A stretch of DNA of 7,874 bases from Eggerthellaceae bacterium (GCA_017960005.1 JAGCZM010000028.1:1-7874); one strand, 5' to 3'. Shown: positions 1 through 5,893, numbered from the stretch's first letter. Notes: generated from the sequence alone by a model not told the origin. A program made the numbers and translations.

Positions 1-1
1 C

Positions 2-556
2 GGCGGCGTGTTGGGCAAACACGGCGGCGGTTGCGACGATCATTTCAACCTGGCGCCCGATGATATCGACATCAAATACGGCACCATGTCCAAGGCGCTG
101 GGTACCTGCGGCGGCTACATTGCCGCATCCGCTCCCATCATCGAGTATCTGCGTTACTCCATGAACGGGTTTATTTTCACCGCGGGTATCACACCTCCGC
201 TTGCGGCAGCCTGTATGAAGGCCATCGAGATTATCCAGCGCGACAACAGCGCGGTTACCAAGCTGCATAAAAATATCAAGTACTTCGTGACCCGCTGCAA
301 AGAAGAAGGCCTCAACACTTGCCTTGCCGGCGAGAGTGCCGTTGTTCCCATCATGGTCGGCAGCGACGAGGAAGCGGCCAAGCTTTCGGCATTGTTGCTC
401 GAAGAGGGCGTGTTCGTACCGCCCGCGATGTATCCGGCGGTACCGATGGGCGAGAGCCGTTTGAGATTCACCATCTCATCGACTCACAACCAAAAACAAC
501 TCGAAAAAGCGGTTACCAAGACCGCCGAGCTTATGCGTAAAGAGGGTCTTTTATGA
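2..556 (+). CDS. Alpha-oxoamine synthase family PLP enzyme (AONS/KBL/SPT-like), 5' end outside window
   Basis: This is the C-terminal 184 residues of a pyridoxal-phosphate enzyme of the alpha-oxoamine synthase family, which condenses an amino acid with an acyl thioester and releases CO2. The frame is open to the window edge and begins GGVLGKHGGG, the segment that normally follows the family's DEAH motif, so roughly the first half (of about 390 residues) is missing. The GTG at 8 is an internal Val codon and not a start. The PLP-binding lysine is the AAG at 92-94 within YGTMSKALGTCGGY. FIFTAGITPP follows, and near the C terminus SRLRFTISSTH (about 455-487) carries the arginines expected to bind the substrate carboxylate. 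Its stop overlaps the start of the following reductase as ATGA, so the two are probably translationally coupled. It could be 8-amino-7-oxononanoate synthase, 2-amino-3-ketobutyrate CoA ligase or a serine-palmitoyltransferase-like enzyme. The reductase partner and the absence of visible biotin genes lean toward the last. Family is secure; substrate is not. Confidence 0.9.
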   Translation, partial: GGVLGKHGGGCDDHFNLAPDDIDIKYGTMSKALGTCGGYIAASAPIIEYLRYSMNGFIFTAGITPPLAAACMKAIEIIQRDNSAVTKLHKNIKYFVTRCKEEGLNTCLAGESAVVPIMVGSDEEAAKLSALLLEEGVFVPPAMYPAVPMGESRLRFTISSTHNQKQLEKAVTKTAELMRKEGLL

Positions 557-1329
557 TAGCCGTCGTCACGGGATCATCCTCGGGTATCGGCAGTTGTGTG
601 TGCAGTCGTCTTGCCTCCCGCGGATACAAAGTCTACGGATTGTCGAGGCGCGGTGTCGCGCCTGACGGATGTGAGGGCTTAAGCGTCGACATATCCGACG
701 AAAAAGCCGTCAACGACGCCATCGGAACCATCTTTTCGAAAGAAGGTAGGATAGATCTTTTGATCAACAACGCCGGCATGGGCATTGCCGGTCCCATCGA
801 GTTCACGTCAACCGAAGACGCAAACAACATCATGGACGTGAACTTCATGGGGCAGTTCTATTGCACCCGTGCGGTTTTGCCTTACATGAGACAGCAGGCA
901 AGCGGTCGCATCGTGTTCGTGAGTTCCGTTGCCGGTTCCATGGCCATTCCGTATCAGGCTTTCTATTCCGCCGGCAAAGCGGCCATTAACGCTTTTGCTT
1001 TGTCTTTGAGAAACGAAGTCCGCGATTTCGGTATCGACGTATGCGCGGTCGAGCCGGGCGATACCGTCACCGGATTTACCGATATGCGCAAAAAAGACGA
1101 GCGGGGATTGCAGGCCTATCCTCATTGCGAGGCATCGCTTGCTTCCATGGAAAAAGATGAACGAAACGGCATGACTTCGGAGTTTGTCGCCAAAGACGTC
1201 GTTTCCGCCGCAGAAAAGAAGCACCCCAAACCGCTTTACGTGGTCGGCTCCAAATACAAGATTTTCTATCTCTTTTTCAAGTTTTTGCCGATGCGCACCT
1301 CATACTGGATCATCTCCAAGATGTATTGA
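553..1329 (+). CDS. Classical short-chain dehydrogenase/reductase (ketoreductase-like)
   Basis: This 258-residue NAD(P)H-dependent oxidoreductase of the classical SDR family probably reduces a ketone. The Rossmann cofactor motif TGSSSGIG lies at residues 6-13, NNAG at 72-75, and the catalytic tetrad is N97, S125, Y138 and K142 (YSAGK). EPGD at 167-170 is the usual PG motif after beta-6. The basic residues R32-R33 after beta-2 suggest NADPH preference (inference). The last 30 or so residues (YKIFYLFFKFLPMRTSYWII) are hydrophobic and aromatic, as in SDRs acting on lipid-like substrates, and may touch the membrane. The ATG lies inside the ATGA overlap with the upstream alpha-oxoamine synthase. 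This pairing mimics serine palmitoyltransferase plus 3-ketodihydrosphingosine reductase, so reduction of the amino ketone made by the neighbour is the leading idea. A generic 3-oxoacyl reductase role cannot be excluded. A hairpin follows the stop directly. Confidence 0.9.
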   Translation: MIAVVTGSSSGIGSCVCSRLASRGYKVYGLSRRGVAPDGCEGLSVDISDEKAVNDAIGTIFSKEGRIDLLINNAGMGIAGPIEFTSTEDANNIMDVNFMGQFYCTRAVLPYMRQQASGRIVFVSSVAGSMAIPYQAFYSAGKAAINAFALSLRNEVRDFGIDVCAVEPGDTVTGFTDMRKKDERGLQAYPHCEASLASMEKDERNGMTSEFVAKDVVSAAEKKHPKPLYVVGSKYKIFYLFFKFLPMRTSYWIISKMY

Positions 1330-1330
1330 T

Positions 1331-1370
1331 AAACAAAACCCGGGTGCCGACAAAGGTACCCGGTTTGTTT
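1331..1370 (+). terminator. Probable rho-independent terminator after the synthase/SDR pair
   Basis: An inverted repeat begins right after the SDR stop codon. The left arm AAACAAAACCCGGGTGCC (1331-1348) pairs with the right arm GGTACCCGGTTTGTTT (1355-1370), with a small bulge, one G-U pair and a loop of about six bases. The GC core (CCGGGTGCC/GGTACCCGG) is flanked by A-rich and T-rich arms, so the T-rich tail is itself part of the extended stem. The T run is broken by a G, which makes it a weaker terminator than the one at 5049-5079. The near symmetry means it could act on both strands. Confidence 0.7.
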
Positions 1371-1468
1371 ATCGGAGGGTATTAGGTACAAACTCGACGG
1401 GATGACGCATATCTTTTTTGTTAAAGTTTTCTCATACAAATCAGCCGTACAAACAAAGGAAGGTATCC

Positions 1469-2056
1469 ATGGGATATATATCGGGACAGACCATCAAAGA
1501 GCTTCGTGAGCAAAAGGGATTTACCCAAGCGCAACTGGCAGAATCGCTTGGCGTATACGAATCAGCCGTTAAGTCTTGGGAAGAAAACAAGACTTACCCC
1601 GACATCATGGTTGTCGAGCCCATGGCGAAGGTTTTTGAGAAGGATATCAAAGAGATTTGGCCCGATGCATTCGAGATTCGTGTCGATGAGACGCCCACAA
1701 CCGAAGATTTGGCATTTTACGTTTGCCCCATCTGCGGCAACCTCGTTGTTTCGACACACGGGGCCTATGTCGAATGCTGCGATTTGGTTTTGGAGCCGCT
1801 CGCATACGAGCAGCCCAACGCCAAGCATAATATCACCGCCAATCCGACGGAGGGCGGATATCATATTCGGGTAAACCACGGCATGTCTTCGGTCCACTAC
1901 ATCTCCTGCATCATCGGCGTTTCCCAAAAAGGTTATCGTGTGGCCATGCTCGATCATGAAGGCATCCCCGAAGCCGATATCATGATGGAAGGTTTAGAGA
2001 CAGTGTATTTCTACTGCAATAAGCACGGTATGTTTGTCAATCCGATTGAGGCGTAA
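1469..2056 (+). CDS. HTH-desulforedoxin-superoxide reductase fusion protein (XRE/HTH-Dx-SOR)
   Basis: This 195-residue protein fuses three modules. Residues 8-62 are an XRE/Cro-type helix-turn-helix (IKELREQKGFTQAQLAESLGV and onward). Residues 84-104 are a desulforedoxin-like rubredoxin-type iron site with C86-x2-C89 and C103-C104. Residues 112-190 are a superoxide reductase (desulfoferrodoxin) domain. By alignment from memory with Desulfovibrio Dfx, all five ligands of the catalytic iron are present: H120, H137, H143, C183 and H186 (YCNKHG). The catalytic lysine is K119 (NAKH), while the Glu that usually precedes it is Ala118. SOR reduces superoxide to peroxide using electrons from rubredoxin. 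The HTH implies DNA binding, so this may be an enzyme, a superoxide/iron sensor, or both. The ATG at 1469 is chosen because AAAGGAAGG sits just upstream (1455-1463); a longer TTG-initiated version (1418) lacks family similarity. It heads a unit with the three genes downstream. An HTH-Dx-SOR class has, to my recollection, been listed in SOR surveys. Confidence 0.9.
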   Translation: MGYISGQTIKELREQKGFTQAQLAESLGVYESAVKSWEENKTYPDIMVVEPMAKVFEKDIKEIWPDAFEIRVDETPTTEDLAFYVCPICGNLVVSTHGAYVECCDLVLEPLAYEQPNAKHNITANPTEGGYHIRVNHGMSSVHYISCIIGVSQKGYRVAMLDHEGIPEADIMMEGLETVYFYCNKHGMFVNPIEA

Positions 2057-2068
2057 AGTGTTTCTCCG

Positions 2069-2947
2069 ATGGCACTCAAGATAAAAAGAATCTCGGTTGA
2101 TGCCATTTCGAAAAGCGGTGCGAATATCACCGTCGATTTGTTGGTGATGGCCCGTGCAAAGATTGCCGGCAATATCCCTTTGTTTGCCGAAGGCGACGTC
2201 CGAACCAAAACCTCGTATCCCGGTGTCATGTGGATACACGGCGGCGGCTATTACGAAGGATTTCCGGAGGTGGCGCTGGTTTCGAGAGGAGGGGATATCG
2301 CCCGCAAGTTCGATGCGGTGGTCATCGCCCCCCGCTATCGTTTGTCCGGTGAGGCGCCTTATCCCGCGGCAATCGAGGATTGCCATGAGGCGCTTCGTTA
2401 TATCGTATCCCATGCCGATGAGTTCGGAATCGATTTGGGCATGCTGATGTTGGGCGGGGAGAGCGCGGGCGGCGGTCTCGTTGCCGCTTTATGCCAGCTT
2501 GTGCGTGACGAAGGCGACATAAAGATCGCTTATCAGTTCCCGCTGTATCCCATGATCGATTATCGGGATACGCCTTCTTCGGCGGACAATCATTCCATCG
2601 GGTGGAATACCAAACGAAACCATCGTGGGTGGAAGCAGTATCTGCGCTCCATCGGTTCGGGTGAAGACGTGCCGGTATACGCATCTCCCGCCGTCTCGAA
2701 AGACTATTCTAACCTGCCACCTTGTTATACGTACGTATGCGACGGAGAGCCTTTCTTGGACGAAACCGTCGCTTATGTCAAAAACCTGCGGGATGCCGGT
2801 GTGAAGGCATCGGTGGACGTGTATCACATGTCTCTTCATTCCTTCGATCTCTTGCTTCCGTTGCATCCCACATCAAGAAAAGCGATAAGGACGTTTGTTT
2901 CACGGGTCGGTGACGCAATAAACCAAATCAAGGCGTCTCATTTATAA
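2069..2947 (+). CDS. Alpha/beta hydrolase, HSL-type esterase/lipase
   Basis: This 292-residue alpha/beta-hydrolase of the hormone-sensitive-lipase group is predicted to hydrolyse short or medium acyl esters in the cytoplasm; no signal peptide is visible. The oxyanion-hole motif HGGG is at residues 57-60 and the nucleophile elbow GESAGGG at 130-136, with Ser132. APRYRLSGEAPYPAAIED (88-104) is the typical conserved segment of this group. The catalytic His is probably H257 in MSLHSFD. At the usual DPLxDE acid position the sequence reads GEPFLDE, so Glu227 seems to take the place of Asp. The gene starts 12 bases after the stop of the HTH-Dx-SOR gene and has no good ribosome-binding site at normal spacing: a GAGG at 2048-2051 is too far, and TTTCTCCG precedes the ATG. 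It probably depends on translational coupling. It may act on esters made by the acyltransferase encoded next. Confidence 0.88.
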   Translation: MALKIKRISVDAISKSGANITVDLLVMARAKIAGNIPLFAEGDVRTKTSYPGVMWIHGGGYYEGFPEVALVSRGGDIARKFDAVVIAPRYRLSGEAPYPAAIEDCHEALRYIVSHADEFGIDLGMLMLGGESAGGGLVAALCQLVRDEGDIKIAYQFPLYPMIDYRDTPSSADNHSIGWNTKRNHRGWKQYLRSIGSGEDVPVYASPAVSKDYSNLPPCYTYVCDGEPFLDETVAYVKNLRDAGVKASVDVYHMSLHSFDLLLPLHPTSRKAIRTFVSRVGDAINQIKASHL

Positions 2948-2984
2948 TTCCGTATTCGAAAACACGATTAAAAGCCGAGGTTTT

Positions 2985-4286
2985 TTGGAAAAAAGAAAGA
3001 AATATTGGCGAAGGCTCGACAATGCCGCTTTGATCTTTCCCGCAGCCCGCAGGAAGGGTTGGTTTAATCGTTTCAGAATGTCGGTAACTCTCAAAGAGGA
3101 TATCGACAAGGAAGTTTTGCAAAGTGCACTCGATGTCACCGTCAAGCGCTTCCCATTGATCTGCTCTCGGTTGCGTCGCGGTTTTTTCTGGTATTACCTT
3201 GAGGAACTCGACAATGCCCCTCGGGTCATTTTGGACGGGTTTCAGCCGTTGATGGTGCGCCCTTTTGACGATGTGCGCAAATCCGCAATCAGGGTTTTGT
3301 ATTACAAAAACCGCATTGCGGTCGAGTTCTTCCATGCGGTGACCGACGGTGCCGGTGGCACGGTGTTCGTCAAAAGCCTTTTGGCCGAGTATCTCGAGCA
3401 GAAATACGACATCAAAGTTCCCAGCGAGCACGGGGTTTTGACAAGAAACGAAGTGCCGTGCAGCGATGAGTTCGAGGACAGCTTTACCGCCAACAAAGGC
3501 GATGTGGCGTTCAACCGAAAAGAGGGCCAGGCGTTTCACATAAGGGGGCAAAGAGAGCCCGATGATTTTTTGCACCTGACGTGTGCGACCGTCAAAGCCT
3601 CCGATGTTTTGGAAAAAGCGCGTGAGTTGGGAGTGTCGGCAACGGCATATCTTTCCGCGGTGTTGATCGAAACGCTCATACCCATACAGGAGCGCCAGAT
3701 CCCCAAGAAGAAGAAATGGCTGCCCGTACGTGTCCAGATACCGGTCGATTTACGCAGGCTGTTTTCGAGCAAAACGCTGAGAAACTTCGTGATGGTAATC
3801 AATATCGGTGTCAATCCGCGTATGGGTGCATACGATTTCGCGGAGATTGCCGGTTTGCTTTCCCATCAGTTGGCACTCGGCGCCACCGCCAAAAATATGC
3901 AGGCAATTTATACGACCAACGTAAACAGCGCGTTGGTACCCATCATCAAGATCGTGCCGCTGTTTTTGAAAAACATCATCATGAGGGCGATGTTCGATGC
4001 CATAGGGGAGTCCCAGGCAACCATCGGTTTGTCCAATCTCGGTGCCATCAAGGTGCCCGAGGAGATGGAGCCTTTCATCGAGTATTTCGACTTCATAATC
4101 GGGCCTCAGGCAGCCTCTCCCCACAACGTGGCCGTCTGTTCGTTTGATAACGTCATGCGCATCAACTTCGTGAGAAACTCGGTCGATCCCGAGGTTGAGC
4201 GCGGGTTCTATCGCAATTTGGTCAAACACGGGATTCATGTGTACATACAGAGCAATCTCGGATTACAGGAAAAAAGCGAGGAATAA
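2985..4286 (+). CDS. Condensation-fold acyltransferase, alcohol acetyltransferase-like
   Basis: This 433-residue protein belongs to the CoA-dependent acyltransferase/condensation superfamily, in the group often annotated as alcohol acetyltransferase. The hallmark HxxxDG motif is HAVTDG at residues 117-122 (EFFHAVTDGAGG), where the His is the expected general base. The N terminus WRRLDNAALIFPA (8-20) and KRFPLICSRLRRGFFWYYLE (54-73) are characteristic of this group and argue for the TTG start at 2985, preceded by GCCGAGG at 2974-2980. The first in-frame ATG (3078) would delete the WRRLDNAA segment. The expected reaction is acyl transfer from an acyl-CoA or carrier to a hydroxyl or amine, as in wax-ester or PapA-type enzymes; the acceptor is unknown. 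It sits 37 bases after the esterase and 3 bases before the zinc-ribbon membrane protein. The superfamily call is firm; alcohol acetylation specifically is only an annotation habit. Confidence 0.82.
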   Translation: MEKRKKYWRRLDNAALIFPAARRKGWFNRFRMSVTLKEDIDKEVLQSALDVTVKRFPLICSRLRRGFFWYYLEELDNAPRVILDGFQPLMVRPFDDVRKSAIRVLYYKNRIAVEFFHAVTDGAGGTVFVKSLLAEYLEQKYDIKVPSEHGVLTRNEVPCSDEFEDSFTANKGDVAFNRKEGQAFHIRGQREPDDFLHLTCATVKASDVLEKARELGVSATAYLSAVLIETLIPIQERQIPKKKKWLPVRVQIPVDLRRLFSSKTLRNFVMVINIGVNPRMGAYDFAEIAGLLSHQLALGATAKNMQAIYTTNVNSALVPIIKIVPLFLKNIIMRAMFDAIGESQATIGLSNLGAIKVPEEMEPFIEYFDFIIGPQAASPHNVAVCSFDNVMRINFVRNSVDPEVERGFYRNLVKHGIHVYIQSNLGLQEKSEE

Positions 4287-4289
4287 GTC

Positions 4290-5027
4290 ATGTATTGCAT
4301 TCATTGCGGCGTCGAGTTGGCCGATTCCGAAAAATTATGTCCTTTGTGTTCCACTCCCGTTTGGCGCGGAGAGTTTAAGCAGGTAAAGGGTCAATGGGTT
4401 CCCGTGGTTGCCGTCGCGTCCGGCTCGGATGAGGAAGCCTTATACCCCAATAACCATTCGGAGAAAATCCAAACAAACCGTCCTTGGGTCATGCTCGCTT
4501 TGACCGTGGCATACGGCATCGCCATCCTTACCATCCTCACGATCGATTTGTCAGTAAACGGCATGCTGACCTGGTCAAACTACGTATGGAGCTCGATGGT
4601 TTGCTTCTATATAATCGCACTTTTGCCCCTGTGGTTTCAAAAACCGAACCCGGTCATCTTCTACCCCGCGGCAGGTGCGGTAGTGATTTTGTTTGTGGGG
4701 TATATCTGTCTCATAACGGGCGGCACGTGGTTTTTGGGATTCGCGTTTCCGGTGATGGGGGCGATACTGCTGTTCAGTACTGCCATGGTGGCGCTTTTGC
4801 ACTACGTGCGCCGCGGCAAACTCTATCTGTGCGGAGCATCGTTTATCGTGACGGGCGGTATTTGCGTATTGATCGAGTTTTTGCTGGCCAACACCTTCAG
4901 TGAACTGACGTTTACGTTTTGGTCGCTGTATCCGCTGATATCTTGCAGTTTTTTCGGGTTGTTCTTCATATTTGTGGCCATCTGCAAACCGGTCAAGGAA
5001 ATCCTGCGCAAGAAGTTCATGATCTGA
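4290..5027 (+). CDS. Zinc-ribbon protein with about six membrane spans (DUF6320-like)
   Basis: The 245-residue product starts with a compact zinc ribbon, C3-x2-C6 and C17-x2-C20 (MYCIHCGVELADSEKLCPLC), then a polar linker to about residue 64. Hydrophobic segments follow at about 66-86, 98-115, 122-143, 148-170, 178-200 and 206-232. The C-terminal tail KPVKEILRKKF is basic. An even number of spans and the basic tail suggest both ends are cytoplasmic, placing the zinc ribbon inside the cell. I recall a DUF6320 family of this shape near alcohol-acetyltransferase-like genes, but could not search to confirm it. Biochemical function is unknown. It starts 3 bases after the acyltransferase stop, with GCGAGGAA (4276-4283) as ribosome-binding site, so it is surely co-transcribed with it. 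It may anchor or partner the acyltransferase, or handle its product. A strong terminator follows. Confidence 0.85.
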   Translation: MYCIHCGVELADSEKLCPLCSTPVWRGEFKQVKGQWVPVVAVASGSDEEALYPNNHSEKIQTNRPWVMLALTVAYGIAILTILTIDLSVNGMLTWSNYVWSSMVCFYIIALLPLWFQKPNPVIFYPAAGAVVILFVGYICLITGGTWFLGFAFPVMGAILLFSTAMVALLHYVRRGKLYLCGASFIVTGGICVLIEFLLANTFSELTFTFWSLYPLISCSFFGLFFIFVAICKPVKEILRKKFMI

Positions 5028-5048
5028 TTTCTTTGCATCAAAAAGTAT

Positions 5049-5079
5049 CAAGCCCCCGCATCGGCGGGGGCTTGTTTTT
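5049..5079 (+). terminator. Strong rho-independent terminator, probably bidirectional
   Basis: A perfect 11-bp stem, CAAGCCCCCGC (5049-5059) with GCGGGGGCTTG (5064-5074), has an ATCG loop and a TTTTT run at 5075-5079. It ends the four-gene unit 22 bases after the stop of the zinc-ribbon gene. AAAAA lies just before the stem at about 5040-5044, so a minus-strand transcript also meets a hairpin followed by T residues. The tRNA-Arg gene, whose 3' end is at 5092 on the minus strand, can therefore use the same element. Confidence 0.93.
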
Positions 5080-5091
5080 GCCTAAGAAAGA

Positions 5092-5168
5092 TGGCGTCCC
5101 CGACAAGATTCGAACTTGCAACCTTCTGCTCCGGAGGCAGACGCTCTATCCGATTGAGCTACGGGGAC
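5092..5168 (-). tRNA. tRNA-Arg (anticodon CCG)
   Basis: The reverse complement folds as a complete 77-nt tRNA with an encoded CCA end. The acceptor stem GTCCCCG pairs with CGGGGAC, followed by discriminator G and CCA. The D arm contains GCTCAATCGGATAGAGC. The anticodon arm is TCTGC/GCAGA around loop CTCCGGA, giving anticodon CCG, which reads the CGG arginine codon. The T arm contains GTTCGAAT with stem GCAAG/CTTGT. It is the only clear minus-strand gene and converges on the upstream four-gene unit. Confidence 0.96.
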
Positions 5169-5187
5169 TCAAAGAAAAGACAAGCGA

Positions 5188-5193
5188 ATTATA
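5188..5193 (-). promoter_or_regulatory. Probable -10 box for the tRNA-Arg gene
   Basis: On the minus strand this is TATAAT, a perfect -10 hexamer, in the context GGTTATATAATTCGC. It lies 19 bases before the first tRNA nucleotide, a usual distance for a tRNA leader. A convincing -35 is not seen: the 17-bp position reads GAGTTA, and TTAGAG at a 20-bp spacing is the other weak option. Confidence 0.5.
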
Positions 5194-5229
5194 TAACCTC
5201 GGACCCGATATAACTCTAACGTGAATGTT

Positions 5230-5251
5230 GAATGATTGTGGAATGATTGTG
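5230..5251. repeat. 11-bp perfect tandem duplication in the intergenic region
   Basis: GAATGATTGTG occurs twice in direct tandem (5230-5240 and 5241-5251). A partial, diverged copy (GAATGTTG) precedes it at about 5223. It lies between the tRNA promoter and the cyclophilin gene, just upstream of the promoter-like TACAAT. It could be paired operator half-sites on one helix face (11-bp period) or a simple slippage duplication. Confidence 0.85.
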
Positions 5252-5274
5252 GGTAGGTTTTTTAAGTTTTGGGA

Positions 5275-5280
5275 TACAAT
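5275..5280 (+). promoter_or_regulatory. Possible -10 box for the cyclophilin/TPR genes
   Basis: TACAAT lies about 80 bases before the cyclophilin start, in an AT-rich stretch after a T-run (TAGGTTTTTTAAG). No good -35 hexamer is seen 16-18 bases upstream, where GGTAGG occurs, so the call rests on the -10 and its context. The ten bases TACAATATCA starting here recur exactly at the promoter before the last gene of the window (7793-7802). Confidence 0.35.
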
Positions 5281-5359
5281 ATCAAAGACTATGAATTGAT
5301 GGCATTTTGCGCATAATCGCAGGTTGTCGCAGTACTTTTTATCGGAAAGCGGGAAGAAC

Positions 5360-5893
5360 ATGACATTGTACACACCGGAGTACAAGCCCAACGGAAACGA
5401 GGTTGCCTCAATCCAAACATCCAAGGGTACGATTCGGGTTCGATTGGCCGGAAAAGATGCTCCCATCCATGTCGGAAACTTCGTCGAGTTGGCTCAAAAA
5501 GGCTTCTACGACAATCTGAAGTTCCATCGTTATGTTCCGGGTTTTGTCATTCAGGGCGGCTGCCCCAACACCCGTAATCTTTCTTCTTCCGAAGTCATCG
5601 CCGCGCTCAACAATCCGTTTTCCGGATTGGGCACGGGCGGTCCCGGCTACAGCATCAAAGAGGAGTTTTCCACGAACCCGAACAATTCCCATGTCGACGG
5701 GGCGTTGGCCATGGCACGCTCCCAGATGCCCGATTCCGCCGGAAGTCAGTTTTATTTCTGCTTGGGACCTCAACACTTCCTCGATCCGAACTATACGGTG
5801 TTCGGTTTGACCATCGAGGGGCTGGATGTCATCAAGGCGCTTCGCGTCGGTGATGTCATCGAGCATGTTTCCATCGAAAACGTCAATGAATAG
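5360..5893 (+). CDS. Cyclophilin-type peptidyl-prolyl cis-trans isomerase
   Basis: This 177-residue cyclophilin catalyses cis-trans isomerisation of X-Pro bonds and assists protein folding. No signal peptide or lipobox is present, so it should be cytosolic. FHRYVPGFVIQGGCP (55-69) carries the catalytic Arg57 and Gln65, GSQFYF (128-133) carries Phe131, and YTVFG (145-149) is the conserved end of the active site. The position of the cyclosporin-contacting Trp of human CypA (W121) is Phe140 (HFLDPNYTVFG), common in bacteria and linked to low drug affinity. About 20 extra residues (70-90) separate GGCP from GTGGPGY compared with minimal bacterial cyclophilins. The ATG at 5360 is preferred over an upstream TTG (5324) because GGGAAG lies just before it and the extra 12 residues match nothing in the family. 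The TPR gene follows after 34 bases, so the two may be co-transcribed. Confidence 0.93.
   Translation: MTLYTPEYKPNGNEVASIQTSKGTIRVRLAGKDAPIHVGNFVELAQKGFYDNLKFHRYVPGFVIQGGCPNTRNLSSSEVIAALNNPFSGLGTGGPGYSIKEEFSTNPNNSHVDGALAMARSQMPDSAGSQFYFCLGPQHFLDPNYTVFGLTIEGLDVIKALRVGDVIEHVSIENVNE

Noticed and set aside
1331..1380. A riboswitch or attenuator in the gap between the SDR and the HTH-Dx-SOR gene
   Set aside because: Only one simple hairpin is visible, placed directly after a stop codon, with no alternative pairing or conserved ligand-binding core. A terminator explains it.
1387..1453. Three TACAAA hexamers (1387, 1435, 1448) as a promoter or operator array before the HTH-Dx-SOR gene
   Set aside because: Spacing is irregular and no -35 hexamer fits at 16-18 bases. 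The region is AT-rich enough for chance matches. A promoter is expected here but I cannot place it.
1418..1468. An upstream TTG start adding 17 residues to the HTH-Dx-SOR protein
   Set aside because: No ribosome-binding site before it, and the added residues are not HTH-like. The ATG at 1469 has AAAGGAAGG at good spacing.
2928..3575. A 215-codon minus-strand frame opposite the start of the acyltransferase
   Set aside because: Overlaps the conserved WRRLDNAA and HAVTDG coding region; composition is typical of an antisense shadow.
5324..5359. An upstream TTG start for the cyclophilin
   Set aside because: The 12 added residues match nothing in the family, while the ATG at 5360 has its own purine-rich site.
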